Assembly: GCA_900542015.1 (NCBI GenBank)
Contig: UQLY01000010.1
Location: 39,330-103,329, forward strand
DNA length: 64,000 nucleotides
Source: an uncultured Lachnospiraceae bacterium
GTDB taxonomy: Bacteria > Bacillota > Clostridia > Lachnospirales > Lachnospiraceae
Direction: 5' to 3'
Below the pieces are notes generated by a model. That model worked only from the letters and a program-made list of their open reading frames with translations, was not told the DNA's origin and did not search any database. This document shows positions 43,655-52,321 of the stretch, in pieces (the stretch's first letter is position 1; the number at the start of each line of letters is the position of its first letter). A program made the translations under genes and the position numbers.

Positions 43655-45199
43655 ATGATATGTTATCAATGTGGCTGCGAACTGTCAGATAAGGATTTCT
43701 GTACGGGCTGCGGCGCAGATGTAACTGTATATAAGAAGATTATGCACATTGCCAACAGGTTCTATAATGAAGGACTGCAAAAGGCGGGCGTGCGGGATTT
43801 GTCGGGGGCGGTTGTCAGCCTGCGGCAGGCGTTGAAGTTTAATAAAAATCATGTGGAAGCAAGAAACCTGCTGGGACTTGTATATTTTGAAATGGGCGAA
43901 ACCGTCGCGGCGCTGAGCGAATGGGTCATCAGCAAAAACATACGCCCGCAGAAAAATATTGCGGACGATTATATCAACGATATCCAGTCCAACCAGACCC
44001 AGCTTGATACGATCAACCAGACCGTTAAAAAATATAATCAGGCGCTTGCTTATTGCAATTCGGACAGCAGGGACCTTGCGATCATTCAGTTGAAAAAGGT
44101 CGTTTCCTTAAATCCCAGATTTGTAAAGGCGCACCAGTTACTGGCGCTTTTGTATATCAACAATGAAGAATGGGAGCGGGCGCAGCGCATTTTGTTAAAG
44201 TGCCTCAAAATAGACGTCAACAACACGACGACGCTGCGTTATCTGAAAGAAGTAAACATTATGCTGGAAGGGGACGAAACGACCGCCGCCAAAAAGAAAA
44301 GAGCGGGAAATGCGGCGGATGTGATTACGTACCAGAGCGGAAACGAGACGATTATCCAGCCCAGAAGTACGGGCGCGCCCGTGGTGGGAGCCAATACGGT
44401 GCTCAACATCGTGATCGGCATTGTCATCGGGCTTGCGGTCTGCTTTTTCCTGGTGGTGCCTTCCAGAGTGCAGTCGGCAAAGGCGGACCTGACGGAGCAA
44501 TTAAAGCAGATCAGCGAAAATTCCGATGAAAAGACGGCGCAGATCACGGATCTGGAACAGCGGGTATCGGCGCTGACCGACGAAAATACCAAGCTGCAGG
44601 AGCAGGTAGCGTCTTATACCGGAGAGGGCGGAGCGCTGCAGACGGTGGACGGTCTGTTGGAAACCGCGCAGAATTATATCAACGATCCCGAGGATCTGGA
44701 CGCGCTGTCGGACCGCTTATACGCGATTGACAAGACCTATGTGGAAAACGAAGCGTCGGAAGCATATCGGGGACTTTACGAGGAACTGATGCTGCAGGTC
44801 GGCGGAGAGATTGCCAGCGATTGTTTTGAAGAAGGCGTGGCGTTAAAAAATCAGGGCGATTATTCCAATGCGGTCCTGATGCTGGAGAAGGCGTGGTATT
44901 TTAACAACGAAGATCCGGAAATCCTCTATACCCTTGCAGAAACCTATCAGGATGCGGAGGATATGGATAAGGCTTCTGAGCTGTATAACCAGCTTGTCCT
45001 TGACTTCCCGGATTCCGAATATGCCGATATGGCGGAGCGCAATATTGCCGACGCTGTTACCGTAGACAATAACGATCAGGAAGAAGACGAAGAGGACACG
45101 ATGAACCGGACGAATACGACGAATCAGACGAGCACGACGAACCAGACAAATACGGCGAACCAGGCGAACCCCACGCAGGGGAACGGTCAGGGAGAATAA
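43655..45199 (+). CDS. Zinc-ribbon, TPR and coiled-coil membrane protein
   Basis: The first 25 residues hold a CxxC...CxxC zinc ribbon (CYQCGCELSDKDFCTGCG). Residues 30-200 form tetratricopeptide repeats, then comes one membrane segment (about 248-268), a heptad coiled coil (about 275-325), and a second TPR region (about 375-475) outside the membrane. The C-terminus is acidic and then a Thr/Asn-rich repeat tail (NRTNTTNQTSTTNQTNTANQ). GGATAGGAG precedes the ATG. TPR modules on both sides of the membrane suggest a scaffold linking cytosolic and envelope complexes. Position before spoIIA may be chance, since a terminator separates them. Confidence 0.8.
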   Translation: MICYQCGCELSDKDFCTGCGADVTVYKKIMHIANRFYNEGLQKAGVRDLSGAVVSLRQALKFNKNHVEARNLLGLVYFEMGETVAALSEWVISKNIRPQKNIADDYINDIQSNQTQLDTINQTVKKYNQALAYCNSDSRDLAIIQLKKVVSLNPRFVKAHQLLALLYINNEEWERAQRILLKCLKIDVNNTTTLRYLKEVNIMLEGDETTAAKKKRAGNAADVITYQSGNETIIQPRSTGAPVVGANTVLNIVIGIVIGLAVCFFLVVPSRVQSAKADLTEQLKQISENSDEKTAQITDLEQRVSALTDENTKLQEQVASYTGEGGALQTVDGLLETAQNYINDPEDLDALSDRLYAIDKTYVENEASEAYRGLYEELMLQVGGEIASDCFEEGVALKNQGDYSNAVLMLEKAWYFNNEDPEILYTLAETYQDAEDMDKASELYNQLVLDFPDSEYADMAERNIADAVTVDNNDQEEDEEDTMNRTNTTNQTSTTNQTNTANQANPTQGNGQGE

Positions 45200-45261
45200 G
45201 GAAAAGCCCGGACCGATCGACAGGATATTACAAAATATAACAAAACAGGAATAAAACTTAC

Positions 45262-45296
45262 AAAAGAGGACATGATAAAAATGTTCTCTTTTTTCT
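45262..45296 (+). terminator. Terminator after the zinc-ribbon/TPR gene
   Basis: AAAAGAGGACAT pairs with ATGTTCTCTTTT over 12 bp (one G-U) with a 7-nt loop, followed by TTTTC. Confidence 0.8.
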
Positions 45297-45374
45297 TGTG
45301 CATATTTTTCTATTTTTTATATAGGGCGGTCGAAGCGGGACGCCCTGTTAAAGCGGTAAAAGGAGGAAAGGAAA

Positions 45375-45683
45375 ATGGAAGAAATGTTTACGCTAAAGGA
45401 TAACTGCCTCAAAATTGCAATGCCGGAGGAAATGGACCATCACAGCGCGGAAACGATCAGGGAGGGCGCCGACGAATATCTGCTGACGTGCCGGGCGCAG
45501 AACGTCATCTTTGATTTTTCAAAAACGCGGTTTATGGACAGCTCCGGCATCGGGGTCATTGCGGGGCGTTACAAAAAGGTTTCCTGCATCGGAGGCAGGG
45601 TCATTGCGGTGCATGCCAGTCCGCGCATCCGCAAGATACTGTTGCTTTCGGGATTAAAAGATATGATAGAAATCGTCGATTAG
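45375..45683 (+). CDS. spoIIAA: Anti-sigma F factor antagonist
   Basis: This 102-residue STAS-domain protein releases sigma-F from SpoIIAB in the forespore. The regulatory serine is in the conserved MDSSGIGV motif (Ser56/57), which SpoIIAB phosphorylates and the phosphatase SpoIIE (outside the window) restores. GGAGGAAAGGA precedes the ATG. It is the first gene of the classic three-gene spoIIA operon, whose promoter would be read by sigma-H; no clear sigma-H consensus could be picked out in the AT-rich upstream 80 bp. Confidence 0.96.
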   Translation: MEEMFTLKDNCLKIAMPEEMDHHSAETIREGADEYLLTCRAQNVIFDFSKTRFMDSSGIGVIAGRYKKVSCIGGRVIAVHASPRIRKILLLSGLKDMIEIVD

Positions 45684-45693
45684 GAGGAAAAAG

Positions 45694-46176
45694 ATGGTGA
45701 AGCAAAATGAAGTATGGAATAACCAGTGGCAGCAGGATATGGAAGAAGCAGACAACAGGATGAAGCTGACCTTTGTGCCGCTGCCGCAGAACGAGGGATT
45801 TGCCAGGGTTGCCGTGGCGGCGTTTATGACCCAGCTCAATCCGGTGCTTGAGGAGGTGGACGATGTGAAAACCGCGGTTTCCGAAGCCGTGACCAACAGC
45901 ATTATCCACGGCTATGAATCCCGCGGCACGGACGGGGAAATCCTGGTGGAGGCATATCTGAAGGGAAACGGCTTACATATAAAAATAGAAGATTGGGGAG
46001 TGGGCATCGAGAATATCGGAAAAGCGATGGAACCGCTGTTTACGACGAAACCGGAGCTGGAGCGTTCCGGTATGGGATTTGCCTTTATGGAAGCGTTTAT
46101 GGATGAACTGTATGTGGAATCGGAGCCGGGGAAGGGCACAACCGTTTACATGAGTAAACAGATAGGCGGGCAGTAG
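45694..46176 (+). CDS. spoIIAB: Anti-sigma F factor / serine kinase
   Basis: SpoIIAB binds and silences sigma-F and phosphorylates SpoIIAA. The 160-residue protein has the GHKL ATPase N-box (AVSEAVTNSIIHGY), the G1 box DWGVGI and the lid TTKPELERSGMGFAFM. It carries about 20 additional N-terminal residues (QNEVWNNQWQQDMEEAD) compared with the Bacillus protein; an internal ATG at 45760 (MKLTF) would give the usual length, but GGAGG precedes the ATG at 45694. Ten bp separate it from spoIIAA. Confidence 0.96.
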   Translation: MVKQNEVWNNQWQQDMEEADNRMKLTFVPLPQNEGFARVAVAAFMTQLNPVLEEVDDVKTAVSEAVTNSIIHGYESRGTDGEILVEAYLKGNGLHIKIEDWGVGIENIGKAMEPLFTTKPELERSGMGFAFMEAFMDELYVESEPGKGTTVYMSKQIGGQ

Positions 46177-46179
46177 CCT

Positions 46180-46935
46180 ATGGACCCTACGACGGAATTG
46201 TTGATACGGGCGAAAAAGGGCGATAAACAGGCGAGAGATACGGTTATTGAATCCAATCTGGGGCTGGTCCGTTTTATCGTCAAGCGTTTCCTTAACAGAG
46301 GATACGATGCGGAGGATCTGTTTCAGATCGGATGTATCGGGCTTGTCAAAGCGGTGGATCAGTTTGATACGGGGTATGAGGTAAAGTTTTCAACCTATGC
46401 CGTGCCGTTAATTACCGGGGAAATCAAACGTTTCCTGCGGGACGACGGGATGATCAAGGTATCCCGCAGCCTCAAGGAAAATGGATACCGGATCAGGCAG
46501 GCGGCGGAAGCGTTTACGGGAACTTACGGCAGGGAGCCGAATATGGAAGAACTGCAGGAGGCGACCGGGCTGCAGAAGGAAGAAATTGTCATGGCGATGG
46601 AAGCGAATGTAGAGATCGAATCCATCTATAAGACGATCTATCAGTCCGACGGCAATGAAATATATCTGGTGGATAAGGTCATACAGGAGGGCGGCGGAGG
46701 CGCCCTTGCGAAGGACGCGCAGGATTCGGAGAAAGAAAAGCTGTTGGACCATATGCTGTTAGAGCAATTGATGGAACAGTTGGACGGAAAGGAGCGGGAG
46801 GTAATCCGCCTGCGGTTTTTTGAAGATAAGACCCAGACGGAGGTGGCTGGTATTTTGCACATGAACCAGGTGCAGGTGTGCAGACAGGAAAAAAAGACGT
46901 TGTTAAAGCTTCGCAGGCTTGCCTTACAGGAATAG
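46180..46935 (+). CDS. sigF: Sporulation sigma factor F
   Basis: Sigma-F directs early forespore transcription. The 251-residue protein has region 2 (NLGLVRFIVKRFLNRGYDAEDLFQIGCIGLVKAVDQFD, quoted in part: AEDLFQIGCIGLVKA), region 3 and region 4 with the helix-turn-helix TQTEVAGILHMNQVQVCRQE. It starts 3 bp after spoIIAB, with only a weak GGCGGG ribosome site, which suggests translational coupling. The operon is complete. No spoVA genes follow directly, unlike in Bacillus; they are 8 kb further on. Confidence 0.96.
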   Translation: MDPTTELLIRAKKGDKQARDTVIESNLGLVRFIVKRFLNRGYDAEDLFQIGCIGLVKAVDQFDTGYEVKFSTYAVPLITGEIKRFLRDDGMIKVSRSLKENGYRIRQAAEAFTGTYGREPNMEELQEATGLQKEEIVMAMEANVEIESIYKTIYQSDGNEIYLVDKVIQEGGGGALAKDAQDSEKEKLLDHMLLEQLMEQLDGKEREVIRLRFFEDKTQTEVAGILHMNQVQVCRQEKKTLLKLRRLALQE

Positions 46936-46937
46936 AT

Positions 46938-46965
46938 TTGACTTGACAAAATGCGGGATTATAGG
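46938..46965 (+). promoter_or_regulatory. Promoter between sigF and the metal exporter
   Basis: TTGACT (46938-46943) and TATAGG (46960-46965) are 16 bp apart; an overlapping TTGACA (46943-46948) with TAAGGT at 17 bp is an alternative. Either would let the exporter be transcribed outside sporulation. Confidence 0.5.
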
Positions 46966-46997
46966 TAAGGTGGAAGGACTGATAGGAGTTTTGTGAT

Positions 46998-47906
46998 ATG
47001 TTGAAATCTTTGACTGACTGCATTTGGGATGCGTTTCTGGATGCGGCTTTGGATACGATTAAAATATTGCCTTTCTTATTCCTGACTTATCTGGTAATGG
47101 AATATGTGGAACACAAGATGGGGGAGCATTCCAAGGATGTGATCCGCAAATCGGGAAAGCTGGGACCGTTGTTTGGCGCGGTTTGCGGCGCCTTTCCCCA
47201 GTGCGGCTTTTCGGCGGCGGCTTCCAATCTGTACGCGGGCAGGATTATTACACTGGGAACGCTGATTGCCGTTTATCTGTCTACTTCTGACGAGATGCTG
47301 CCGATCCTGATTTCGGAATCCGTCCCGGTATCGGCGATGGTAAAGCTGGTTGGGATCAAGGTTATCATCGGAATGGCGGCGGGCTTTCTGGTTGATTTTA
47401 TATGGGGCAGGCGCCAGAAAATACGCGCCTATGCCGAACGTCCCCATGCGGATGAAAGCTTTCATATTGATCAGATCTGTGAAAACGAGCATTGCCAGTG
47501 CAGCGACGGTATTTTCAAATCCGCGTGTAAGCATACGCTTCATATTACTTTATTTTTAGTGCTGATTTCTTTTATCCTCAATATCTGTCTTGGCATGATC
47601 GGCGAGGACAATATCGCGGATTTTATTCTCAATAAACCAGTGATCGGCGTTATTCTGGCGGGGATTATCGGACTGATTCCCAACTGTGCCGCTTCCGTGA
47701 CCGTTACGACGCTGTATCTGGAAGGGATGATGAGCTTTGGAGCCATGATGAGCGGACTGCTGGTAGGCGCGGGAGTCGGACTGATCGTGCTTTGCCGGGT
47801 CAACGAGGATACAAAGGACAATCTGCGGGTCATCGGACTGCTGTATCTGTGCGGCGTTGCGGGAGGGCTTCTTTTGGAGTGGCTGAATATTTCAGTGGTC
47901 TGGTGA
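46998..47906 (+). CDS. ArsP_2-type putative metal (manganese/arsenic) exporter
   Basis: This 302-residue protein has about nine to ten hydrophobic segments arranged as two similar halves, each with a conserved Cys in a Gly/Pro-rich turn (GAVCGAFPQCGFSAAASNLYAG and GLIPNCAASVTVTTLY, quoted in part: FPQCGFSAAASN). A central cytosolic loop carries Cys/His residues (CENEHCQC..CKHTLH) that could bind metal. This is the architecture of the family annotated as putative 10-TM heavy-metal or manganese transporters. TAGGAG precedes the ATG at a somewhat long distance. Substrate not established. Confidence 0.8.
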   Translation: MLKSLTDCIWDAFLDAALDTIKILPFLFLTYLVMEYVEHKMGEHSKDVIRKSGKLGPLFGAVCGAFPQCGFSAAASNLYAGRIITLGTLIAVYLSTSDEMLPILISESVPVSAMVKLVGIKVIIGMAAGFLVDFIWGRRQKIRAYAERPHADESFHIDQICENEHCQCSDGIFKSACKHTLHITLFLVLISFILNICLGMIGEDNIADFILNKPVIGVILAGIIGLIPNCAASVTVTTLYLEGMMSFGAMMSGLLVGAGVGLIVLCRVNEDTKDNLRVIGLLYLCGVAGGLLLEWLNISVVW

Positions 47907-47936
47907 TAATGAGAGGAAGTTGTAATTCGTAAAACC

Positions 47937-47976
47937 GGGTTGTCGCAATGAGACTTTTGCAGAGATCGCGGAAACA
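47937..47976. repeat. Partial copy of the palindromic element's left end
   Basis: GGGTTGT (47937-47943) and TTTTGCAGAGATCGCGGAAACA (47955-47976 region; 19 of 22 bases match 27301-27322) reproduce the left end of the 27.3-kb element. The matching right arm is missing, so this is a decayed or truncated copy. It starts the AT-rich island. Confidence 0.5.
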
Positions 47977-48032
47977 TACTGAAAAGGCTTGAAATGACAT
48001 TGTTTGTTTATAGCTAATAAATCGTTTACAAG

Positions 48033-48066
48033 ATGGCAGTTTTCTTCATGGCAAGAGAACTGCCAT
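48033..48066. terminator. Hairpin between the exporter and the toxin-antitoxin genes
   Basis: ATGGCAGTTTTCTT and AAGAGAACTGCCAT pair over 14 bp (one G-U) with a 6-nt loop. There is no T tract after it, so it may be an inefficient terminator or an RNA structure. The rest of 47907-48247 holds promoter-like AT-rich DNA and no gene. Confidence 0.45.
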
Positions 48067-48098
48067 TTGTCAAAGATAAATTATCCAATTACTTTTTT

Positions 48099-48213
48099 GG
48101 TATAATACATAGTGATAAAGAAGAAAGATTTTTAACGATAGTTGTTGATTTAAAAATTCACTTTATGGCGGTTGTTTTTTTTAGAATAGTAGGGTAAAAT
48201 ATATAGTGATAAA
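48099..48213 (+). promoter_or_regulatory. Duplicated promoter/operator of the toxin-antitoxin operon
   Basis: A 21-bp unit, GGTATAATACATAGTGATAA(A) at 48099-48119, recurs with two changes at 48193-48213. Each contains a -10-like hexamer (TATAAT or TAAAAT) followed by ATAGTGATAAA. The antitoxin may bind the shared part of both. Confidence 0.5.
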
Positions 48214-48247
48214 ATTAAGATAAAATAATGATAAGGAGTGGAGGCAT

Positions 48248-48508
48248 ATGTTACAGATCAGACCTGTTTCAGATTTAAGAAATAAGTTTCCTGATATTGA
48301 GAAAATTGTAAATGCGGGTGAGCCGGTATATTTAACAAAAAACGGATATGGTACGATGGTGGTGCTTAGTCTTGAAGAGTATTCAAAGTTGACGGATGGC
48401 GTTGAAGCTGCATTAGATAAAGCGGATAGATTTGCGGCGGAAAGGGATACACGGATGAGCCATGAGGAAGTTTTTGAAGGATTACGGAGAAAAATAAATG
48501 TTCGGTAA
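48248..48508 (+). CDS. Phd/YefM family antitoxin
   Basis: This 86-residue protein has the Phd/YefM DNA-binding N-terminus (IRPVSDLRNKFPDIEKIV, then EPVYLTKNGYGTMVVLSLEEY) and a flexible charged C-terminus that would wrap the toxin. AAGGAGTGGAGG precedes the ATG. It overlaps the toxin gene by 11 bp. It would repress its own operon, where a duplicated 21-bp element is seen. Confidence 0.93.
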   Translation: MLQIRPVSDLRNKFPDIEKIVNAGEPVYLTKNGYGTMVVLSLEEYSKLTDGVEAALDKADRFAAERDTRMSHEEVFEGLRRKINVR

Positions 48509-48827
48509 AAAGTACAGATTGAGTTATCTGCCGCTTTTTTACGAGGATCTTGATGAAAAAGTAACCTACATTGCGGAGAAACTGAAGAATCCAAAAGCAG
48601 CAAATGACTTATTGGATAAGGTAGAATCTGCTATTATGGAGCGGCTTCCTTCGGTTGAATCTTTTGAACCATATCATTCTGCCCGAGAGCGTAGATATTC
48701 TTATTATCGTATTTATGTGGATAATTATGTTATTTATTATGTAGTGATTGATGACGATCCGAATGATTTGGTTATGGAAGTTAGAAGGTTTCTTTATAAT
48801 GGGCAGAATCGGAGCAATATGGTGTAG
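48498..48827 (+). CDS. RelE/ParE superfamily toxin
   Basis: This 109-residue protein has the RelE/ParE fold pattern: YRLSYLPLFYEDLDEKVTYIAE at the start, LLDKVESAIMERL in the middle and the strand pair RRYSYYRIYVDNYVIYYVV with basic and Tyr residues typical of the ribosome-dependent RNase site. Overlap with the antitoxin gene supports the pair. Whether it cuts mRNA (RelE) or acts on gyrase (ParE) is not decidable here. Confidence 0.92.
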   Translation: MFGKKYRLSYLPLFYEDLDEKVTYIAEKLKNPKAANDLLDKVESAIMERLPSVESFEPYHSARERRYSYYRIYVDNYVIYYVVIDDDPNDLVMEVRRFLYNGQNRSNMV

Positions 48828-48889
48828 TAATAATTGGTAAAAAATAAAGGCAGTAAATAATAATGAATATGATGTTCAAGGTTGAATGT

Positions 48890-48945
48890 AAACGAACAGA
48901 TACATTCGTGTTAAGGCACGTTGGTGGTATCTGTTCGTTTTGTGT
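48890..48945 (+). terminator. Terminator after the toxin gene
   Basis: AAACGAACAGATAC (48890-48903) pairs with GTATCTGTTCGTTT (48927-48940) over 14 bp, with an inner CGTG/CACG, followed by a T-rich tract. Confidence 0.75.
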
Positions 48946-48976
48946 TTTATAATAGAGGGCGGGAGGTATGAAAGAT

Positions 48977-49438
48977 ATGATTAGTATGAATTTGGTGTCG
49001 CTTCGTAAGAGGAAGCGGATGACGCAGGAGGAGGTCGCGGAGTGCATCCGCGTTTCGAGGCAGGCGTACGCGAAATGGGAAAAGGGGGAGAGCGTTCCCG
49101 ATATGGCGAGTTGTGTGGCTTTGGCGGATTTATTTGAGGTAACGGTAGATGATCTGATCCGGCATTCCGAAAAGGATACGGGTGTTGCCATTGCGCCTAA
49201 GGGTAAGTATTTTTTCGGCTCTGTGACTGTGGGAGAGCGGGGGCAGATCGTCATTCCCAAAAAGGCGAGAGAGGTCTTTGACATAGAACCGGGGGACCGG
49301 CTGATCATGCTGGGCGATGAGGAAAAGGGGATCGGCATCCTTCCTCAAAGGAGCTTTATGGACTTTTTGAACGACGCGGCGGGAGAACTGTTTCATAAAA
49401 ATAGGGGCGGAGAGGAAAAGGAGAGTCGGGATGAGTAA
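48977..49438 (+). CDS. XRE helix-turn-helix regulator with AbrB-like C-terminus
   Basis: The N-terminal 60 residues are a Cro/CI-type HTH (RMTQEEVAECIRVSRQAYAKWEKG). The segment at about 78-120 (GSVTVGERGQIVIPKKAREV..IEPGDRLIML) is a SpoVT/AbrB swapped-hairpin domain, which binds DNA or dimerises. The start at 48977 is chosen because GGGAGG is 10 nt upstream; the ATG at 48968 is 1 nt from it. It overlaps the acyltransferase gene by 8 bp and probably controls it. Two DNA-binding-type domains in one protein are unusual but known for this family. Confidence 0.88.
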   Translation: MISMNLVSLRKRKRMTQEEVAECIRVSRQAYAKWEKGESVPDMASCVALADLFEVTVDDLIRHSEKDTGVAIAPKGKYFFGSVTVGERGQIVIPKKAREVFDIEPGDRLIMLGDEEKGIGILPQRSFMDFLNDAAGELFHKNRGGEEKESRDE

Positions 49439-50555
49439 CGTTTCGGAAGGAAAAACGGAAACCAGAAAATACTACATAGACAATATCCGGTGGGTCACGG
49501 TCTGTCTGGTGATTTTATATCATGTCATTTATATGTTTAACAGCGTGGGTGTGATCAGCAATATAGGCGTGACCGGGATCAGGGAAATGGACGCGGTGCT
49601 GTATTTTATTTATCCATGGTTTATGTGCCTGTTGTTTGTGGTGGGAGGAATGAGTGCAAGGTATTCATTGCAAAAAAGGAGCAAAAAGGCGTTTGTGAAA
49701 GAACGGATAAAACGGCTTCTGGTGCCTTCCGTTGCAGGGATTTTTATTCTGGGCTGGGTGTCGGGCTGGATTACTTCGCAGTATACGGATATGTTTGAAG
49801 GAAACGGCGATCTGATACCCGGAGCGGTCAAATATATCATTTACTGTATCTTTGGCTTCGGTCCGCTGTGGTTTGCACACGAATTATTTCTTGCTTCCAT
49901 GGTTTTGCTGTTGATTTGTGCCGTGGATAAAAAAGATAAGCTGTACGAGCTGGGCGGCAGGGTCAATTTTATCTGGCTCTGTCTGTTGGTTGTTGCGGTA
50001 TGGGGAAGCGCGCAGATTCTGAATACACCGCTTTTTGAAGTCTACCGCAACGGCATTTATATTTTTATGTTCCTGCTGGGATATTATGTGTTTTCCCATG
50101 AATCGGTTACGGACTGCCTTGCGAAGTATTCTATATGGCTGCTGCCGCTGTCCGTGATCGGGGGCGTGGCTTATACGATCTGTTTTTTCGGGCAAAATTA
50201 TGCGTCCCAGGTATGTCTGCGCCATCCCTTTACCAATCTGTACGCGTGGTTTATGATTTTGGCGCTCTTAGGATTGTTTAAGGCACGTTTTCAAAAAACA
50301 AACCGGTTTGCGGCTTATATGACAGAGCGCAATTTCGGCTTCTATGTGCTGCACTACCCGCTGATGTGCGTGATTGCCTATGTGATCACGACTTACCTGT
50401 CTCTTCCGATGCCTGCGGTTTATGTTGTGCTTCTGATCGCGGAGATCGTGCTGCTTCCTTTATGCTATGAGCTTGTCAGCAGGATTCCCGGGCTTCGTTT
50501 TCTGTTGCTTGGCAAAACAAAATCTGATAAAAATCAGTGTGAAGTAAAAAATTAA
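49431..50555 (+). CDS. Acyltransferase 3 family membrane protein
   Basis: This 374-residue protein has about ten membrane segments and the acyltransferase_3 start pattern (YYIDNIRWVTVCLVILYHVIY, with the catalytic-type His). After the second segment lies a basic loop (KRIKRLLVPSVAGIF). Such enzymes acylate sugars or cell-surface glycans. AAGGAG precedes the ATG. It is coupled by overlap to the XRE-AbrB regulator gene. The acceptor substrate is unknown. Confidence 0.88.
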   Translation: MSNVSEGKTETRKYYIDNIRWVTVCLVILYHVIYMFNSVGVISNIGVTGIREMDAVLYFIYPWFMCLLFVVGGMSARYSLQKRSKKAFVKERIKRLLVPSVAGIFILGWVSGWITSQYTDMFEGNGDLIPGAVKYIIYCIFGFGPLWFAHELFLASMVLLLICAVDKKDKLYELGGRVNFIWLCLLVVAVWGSAQILNTPLFEVYRNGIYIFMFLLGYYVFSHESVTDCLAKYSIWLLPLSVIGGVAYTICFFGQNYASQVCLRHPFTNLYAWFMILALLGLFKARFQKTNRFAAYMTERNFGFYVLHYPLMCVIAYVITTYLSLPMPAVYVVLLIAEIVLLPLCYELVSRIPGLRFLLLGKTKSDKNQCEVKN

Positions 50556-50668
50556 CACATAGTAAAGGCTGACCTGCAGTTAAGACGGTTTGCGCCGCCC
50601 ACAAGCTTGCCGCTGCCCATATTGACGACGAGCGCTTCTGTTGCTATGCTGTGATACAGCAGGATATA

Positions 50669-50799
50669 AACGGCTCCGGTTGAACGATAAGAAGCTGTCC
50701 GAGGAAAGAAAAGAAATGGCTTAAAAAGATTTCGGAGAAGTCCGGCTTGCTGAAAAACGAAGCCACGACGGGGACGGAAATAGGAGAACGACAAATCGG
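50669..50799 (+). repeat. 130-bp direct repeat, copy 1
   Basis: The stretch from AACGGCTCCGG to GACAAATCGG matches 52535-52664 at most positions, with a few substitutions and single-base indels. Reading frames are broken in both copies, so it is not an intact gene; it could be the 3' end of a lost mobile-element gene. The rest of 50556-50668 shows no gene. Confidence 0.75.
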
Positions 50800-50817
50800 A
50801 ATTTTAGAGGATATTTT

Positions 50818-51339
50818 ATGATTAGAAAAGCGGTTTTAGATGATTTAGATTTGATTGAAGATACTTATAATGAACATTTTAAGCACGAAATAGAGAATAA
50901 AGCGTATACCGTATTTAAGAAGGGTGTTTATCCAACGAGAACAGATGCGGAACGTGCTATAAACTTGGAAACAATGTTTGTATATGAGGAAAACGGAAAC
51001 ATTGGCGGGAGCATTATTATTGATCAAGTTCAGCCGGCAGAATATGCTAATATTCCGTGGAAAGGTAATTTCTCTAAAGATGAAGTTATGGTAATTCATC
51101 TTCTTATGGTGCGTCCGAGTATGTCTGGAAAAGGGATTGCAACTTTACTTATAGGATATGCTGTTGGATTAGCGCAGACTTATAATTGTAAAACTTTGCG
51201 TCTGGATACAGGAAGTCAGAATATTCCGGCGGTGTCTTTGTATAAAAAAAGCGGATTTGAAATAGTTGCAAGTGCGCCTAAAAAGGTGGGAGATGTAATA
51301 GCACATAAAAATCATCTCTACCTTGAAAGAGTCTTATAA
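50818..51339 (+). CDS. GNAT family N-acetyltransferase
   Basis: This 173-residue acetyl-CoA-dependent acetyltransferase has the GNAT acetyl-CoA loop (VRPSMSGKGIATLLIGYA) after the strand VMVIHLLMV, and a C-terminal YKKSGFEIV. It starts 19 bp after direct-repeat copy 1, with AGAGGAT before the ATG. Base composition is much more AT-rich than the sporulation genes on either side, which suggests transfer. Substrate unknown; small-molecule or drug acetylation is possible. Confidence 0.88.
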   Translation: MIRKAVLDDLDLIEDTYNEHFKHEIENKAYTVFKKGVYPTRTDAERAINLETMFVYEENGNIGGSIIIDQVQPAEYANIPWKGNFSKDEVMVIHLLMVRPSMSGKGIATLLIGYAVGLAQTYNCKTLRLDTGSQNIPAVSLYKKSGFEIVASAPKKVGDVIAHKNHLYLERVL

Positions 51340-51406
51340 TCAACAGATTTCCATTTGCCGGGAAAGCACAGAGAGAGTAAAATCGGAAGTTATCGAGGAA
51401 AATAAA

Positions 51407-52321
51407 ATGAGCATTTTAGGAAATATATCAATGGCGATTTTGCGAATAACAAGTCAATTTATGAAAAATGGAGTTTATGACATTAGTGAGGAAATTAAAA
51501 AAGCAAAGGAATACAATAAAAAGCATAGATATAGTATGCCGCATGATAGTATGGCATTTTATAAAGAATTGACAATAGCTGATTATCCCTGTTTGATTAT
51601 ACGAACGAAAAAGAAGCCTGTGATTAAGGATAAAGCAATTTTATTTCTTCATGGTGGAATCAAAAATGATTGGAAGCCTGAATTATCTATAGCAAGAGGA
51701 TATGCCAATCGTACAGGCATGGATATTTGGTATCCTATTTATCCGCCTATTACAGAAGTTTCCGTCACCATGACAATTGAAGTTATTTATCAAATGTATA
51801 GGAAAATGACAAAAAAGTATAATGCAGAAAAAATTGCTGTAGTGGGTGGGTCCTTTGGCGGTTTTTTTGCTTTAGAAATAATTAACTGGATTAACAGAAA
51901 GGGTATGGAAGTTAAAATGCCGGGGCTGTTAATTGCAAACTCACCGGCAGGGCTGCCGGATACAGAAGAAGATTGGGAATTGATGCGCCATTATGCAAAG
52001 AAAGATCCTATCTTAAATGTGTTTGCTATGGAAATGGTAGAAGGAATTGTTAAATATTATGACGAAAAGGTTCCTGGTTATGCCTTATATCCTATGCAGG
52101 GAGATTTTCATAATGCACCTAAGACTTTCATTTATTATGCTGAGGAAACTTGTGCAGGGGTTTCAGCGGCATATATGCGAGTCTATGAGAGAGATGGTTC
52201 TGCAAATCAGATACATATGCATATAGAACCGAATATGATGCATTGCTATGCCTGTTGTCCTGTATTTGCTGAAAGCAGGAGAGATTTTTATAAACAGATA
52301 AATTTGCTAAATGAATTATAA
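51407..52321 (+). CDS. Alpha/beta hydrolase, acetyl-esterase type
   Basis: This 304-residue hydrolase has an oxyanion-hole HGG (AILFLHGGIKND), the nucleophile elbow VVGGSFGGFFAL with Ser near residue 151, and a C-terminal region with HCYACCP likely holding the catalytic His. It resembles the Aes/hormone-sensitive lipase group. The ATG at 51407 follows GAGGA; the longer ORF back to 51323 overlaps the GNAT gene. AT-rich codon use matches its neighbour. The pairing with an acetyltransferase suggests opposite reactions on an acetyl group, which is a guess. Confidence 0.85.
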   Translation: MSILGNISMAILRITSQFMKNGVYDISEEIKKAKEYNKKHRYSMPHDSMAFYKELTIADYPCLIIRTKKKPVIKDKAILFLHGGIKNDWKPELSIARGYANRTGMDIWYPIYPPITEVSVTMTIEVIYQMYRKMTKKYNAEKIAVVGGSFGGFFALEIINWINRKGMEVKMPGLLIANSPAGLPDTEEDWELMRHYAKKDPILNVFAMEMVEGIVKYYDEKVPGYALYPMQGDFHNAPKTFIYYAEETCAGVSAAYMRVYERDGSANQIHMHIEPNMMHCYACCPVFAESRRDFYKQINLLNEL

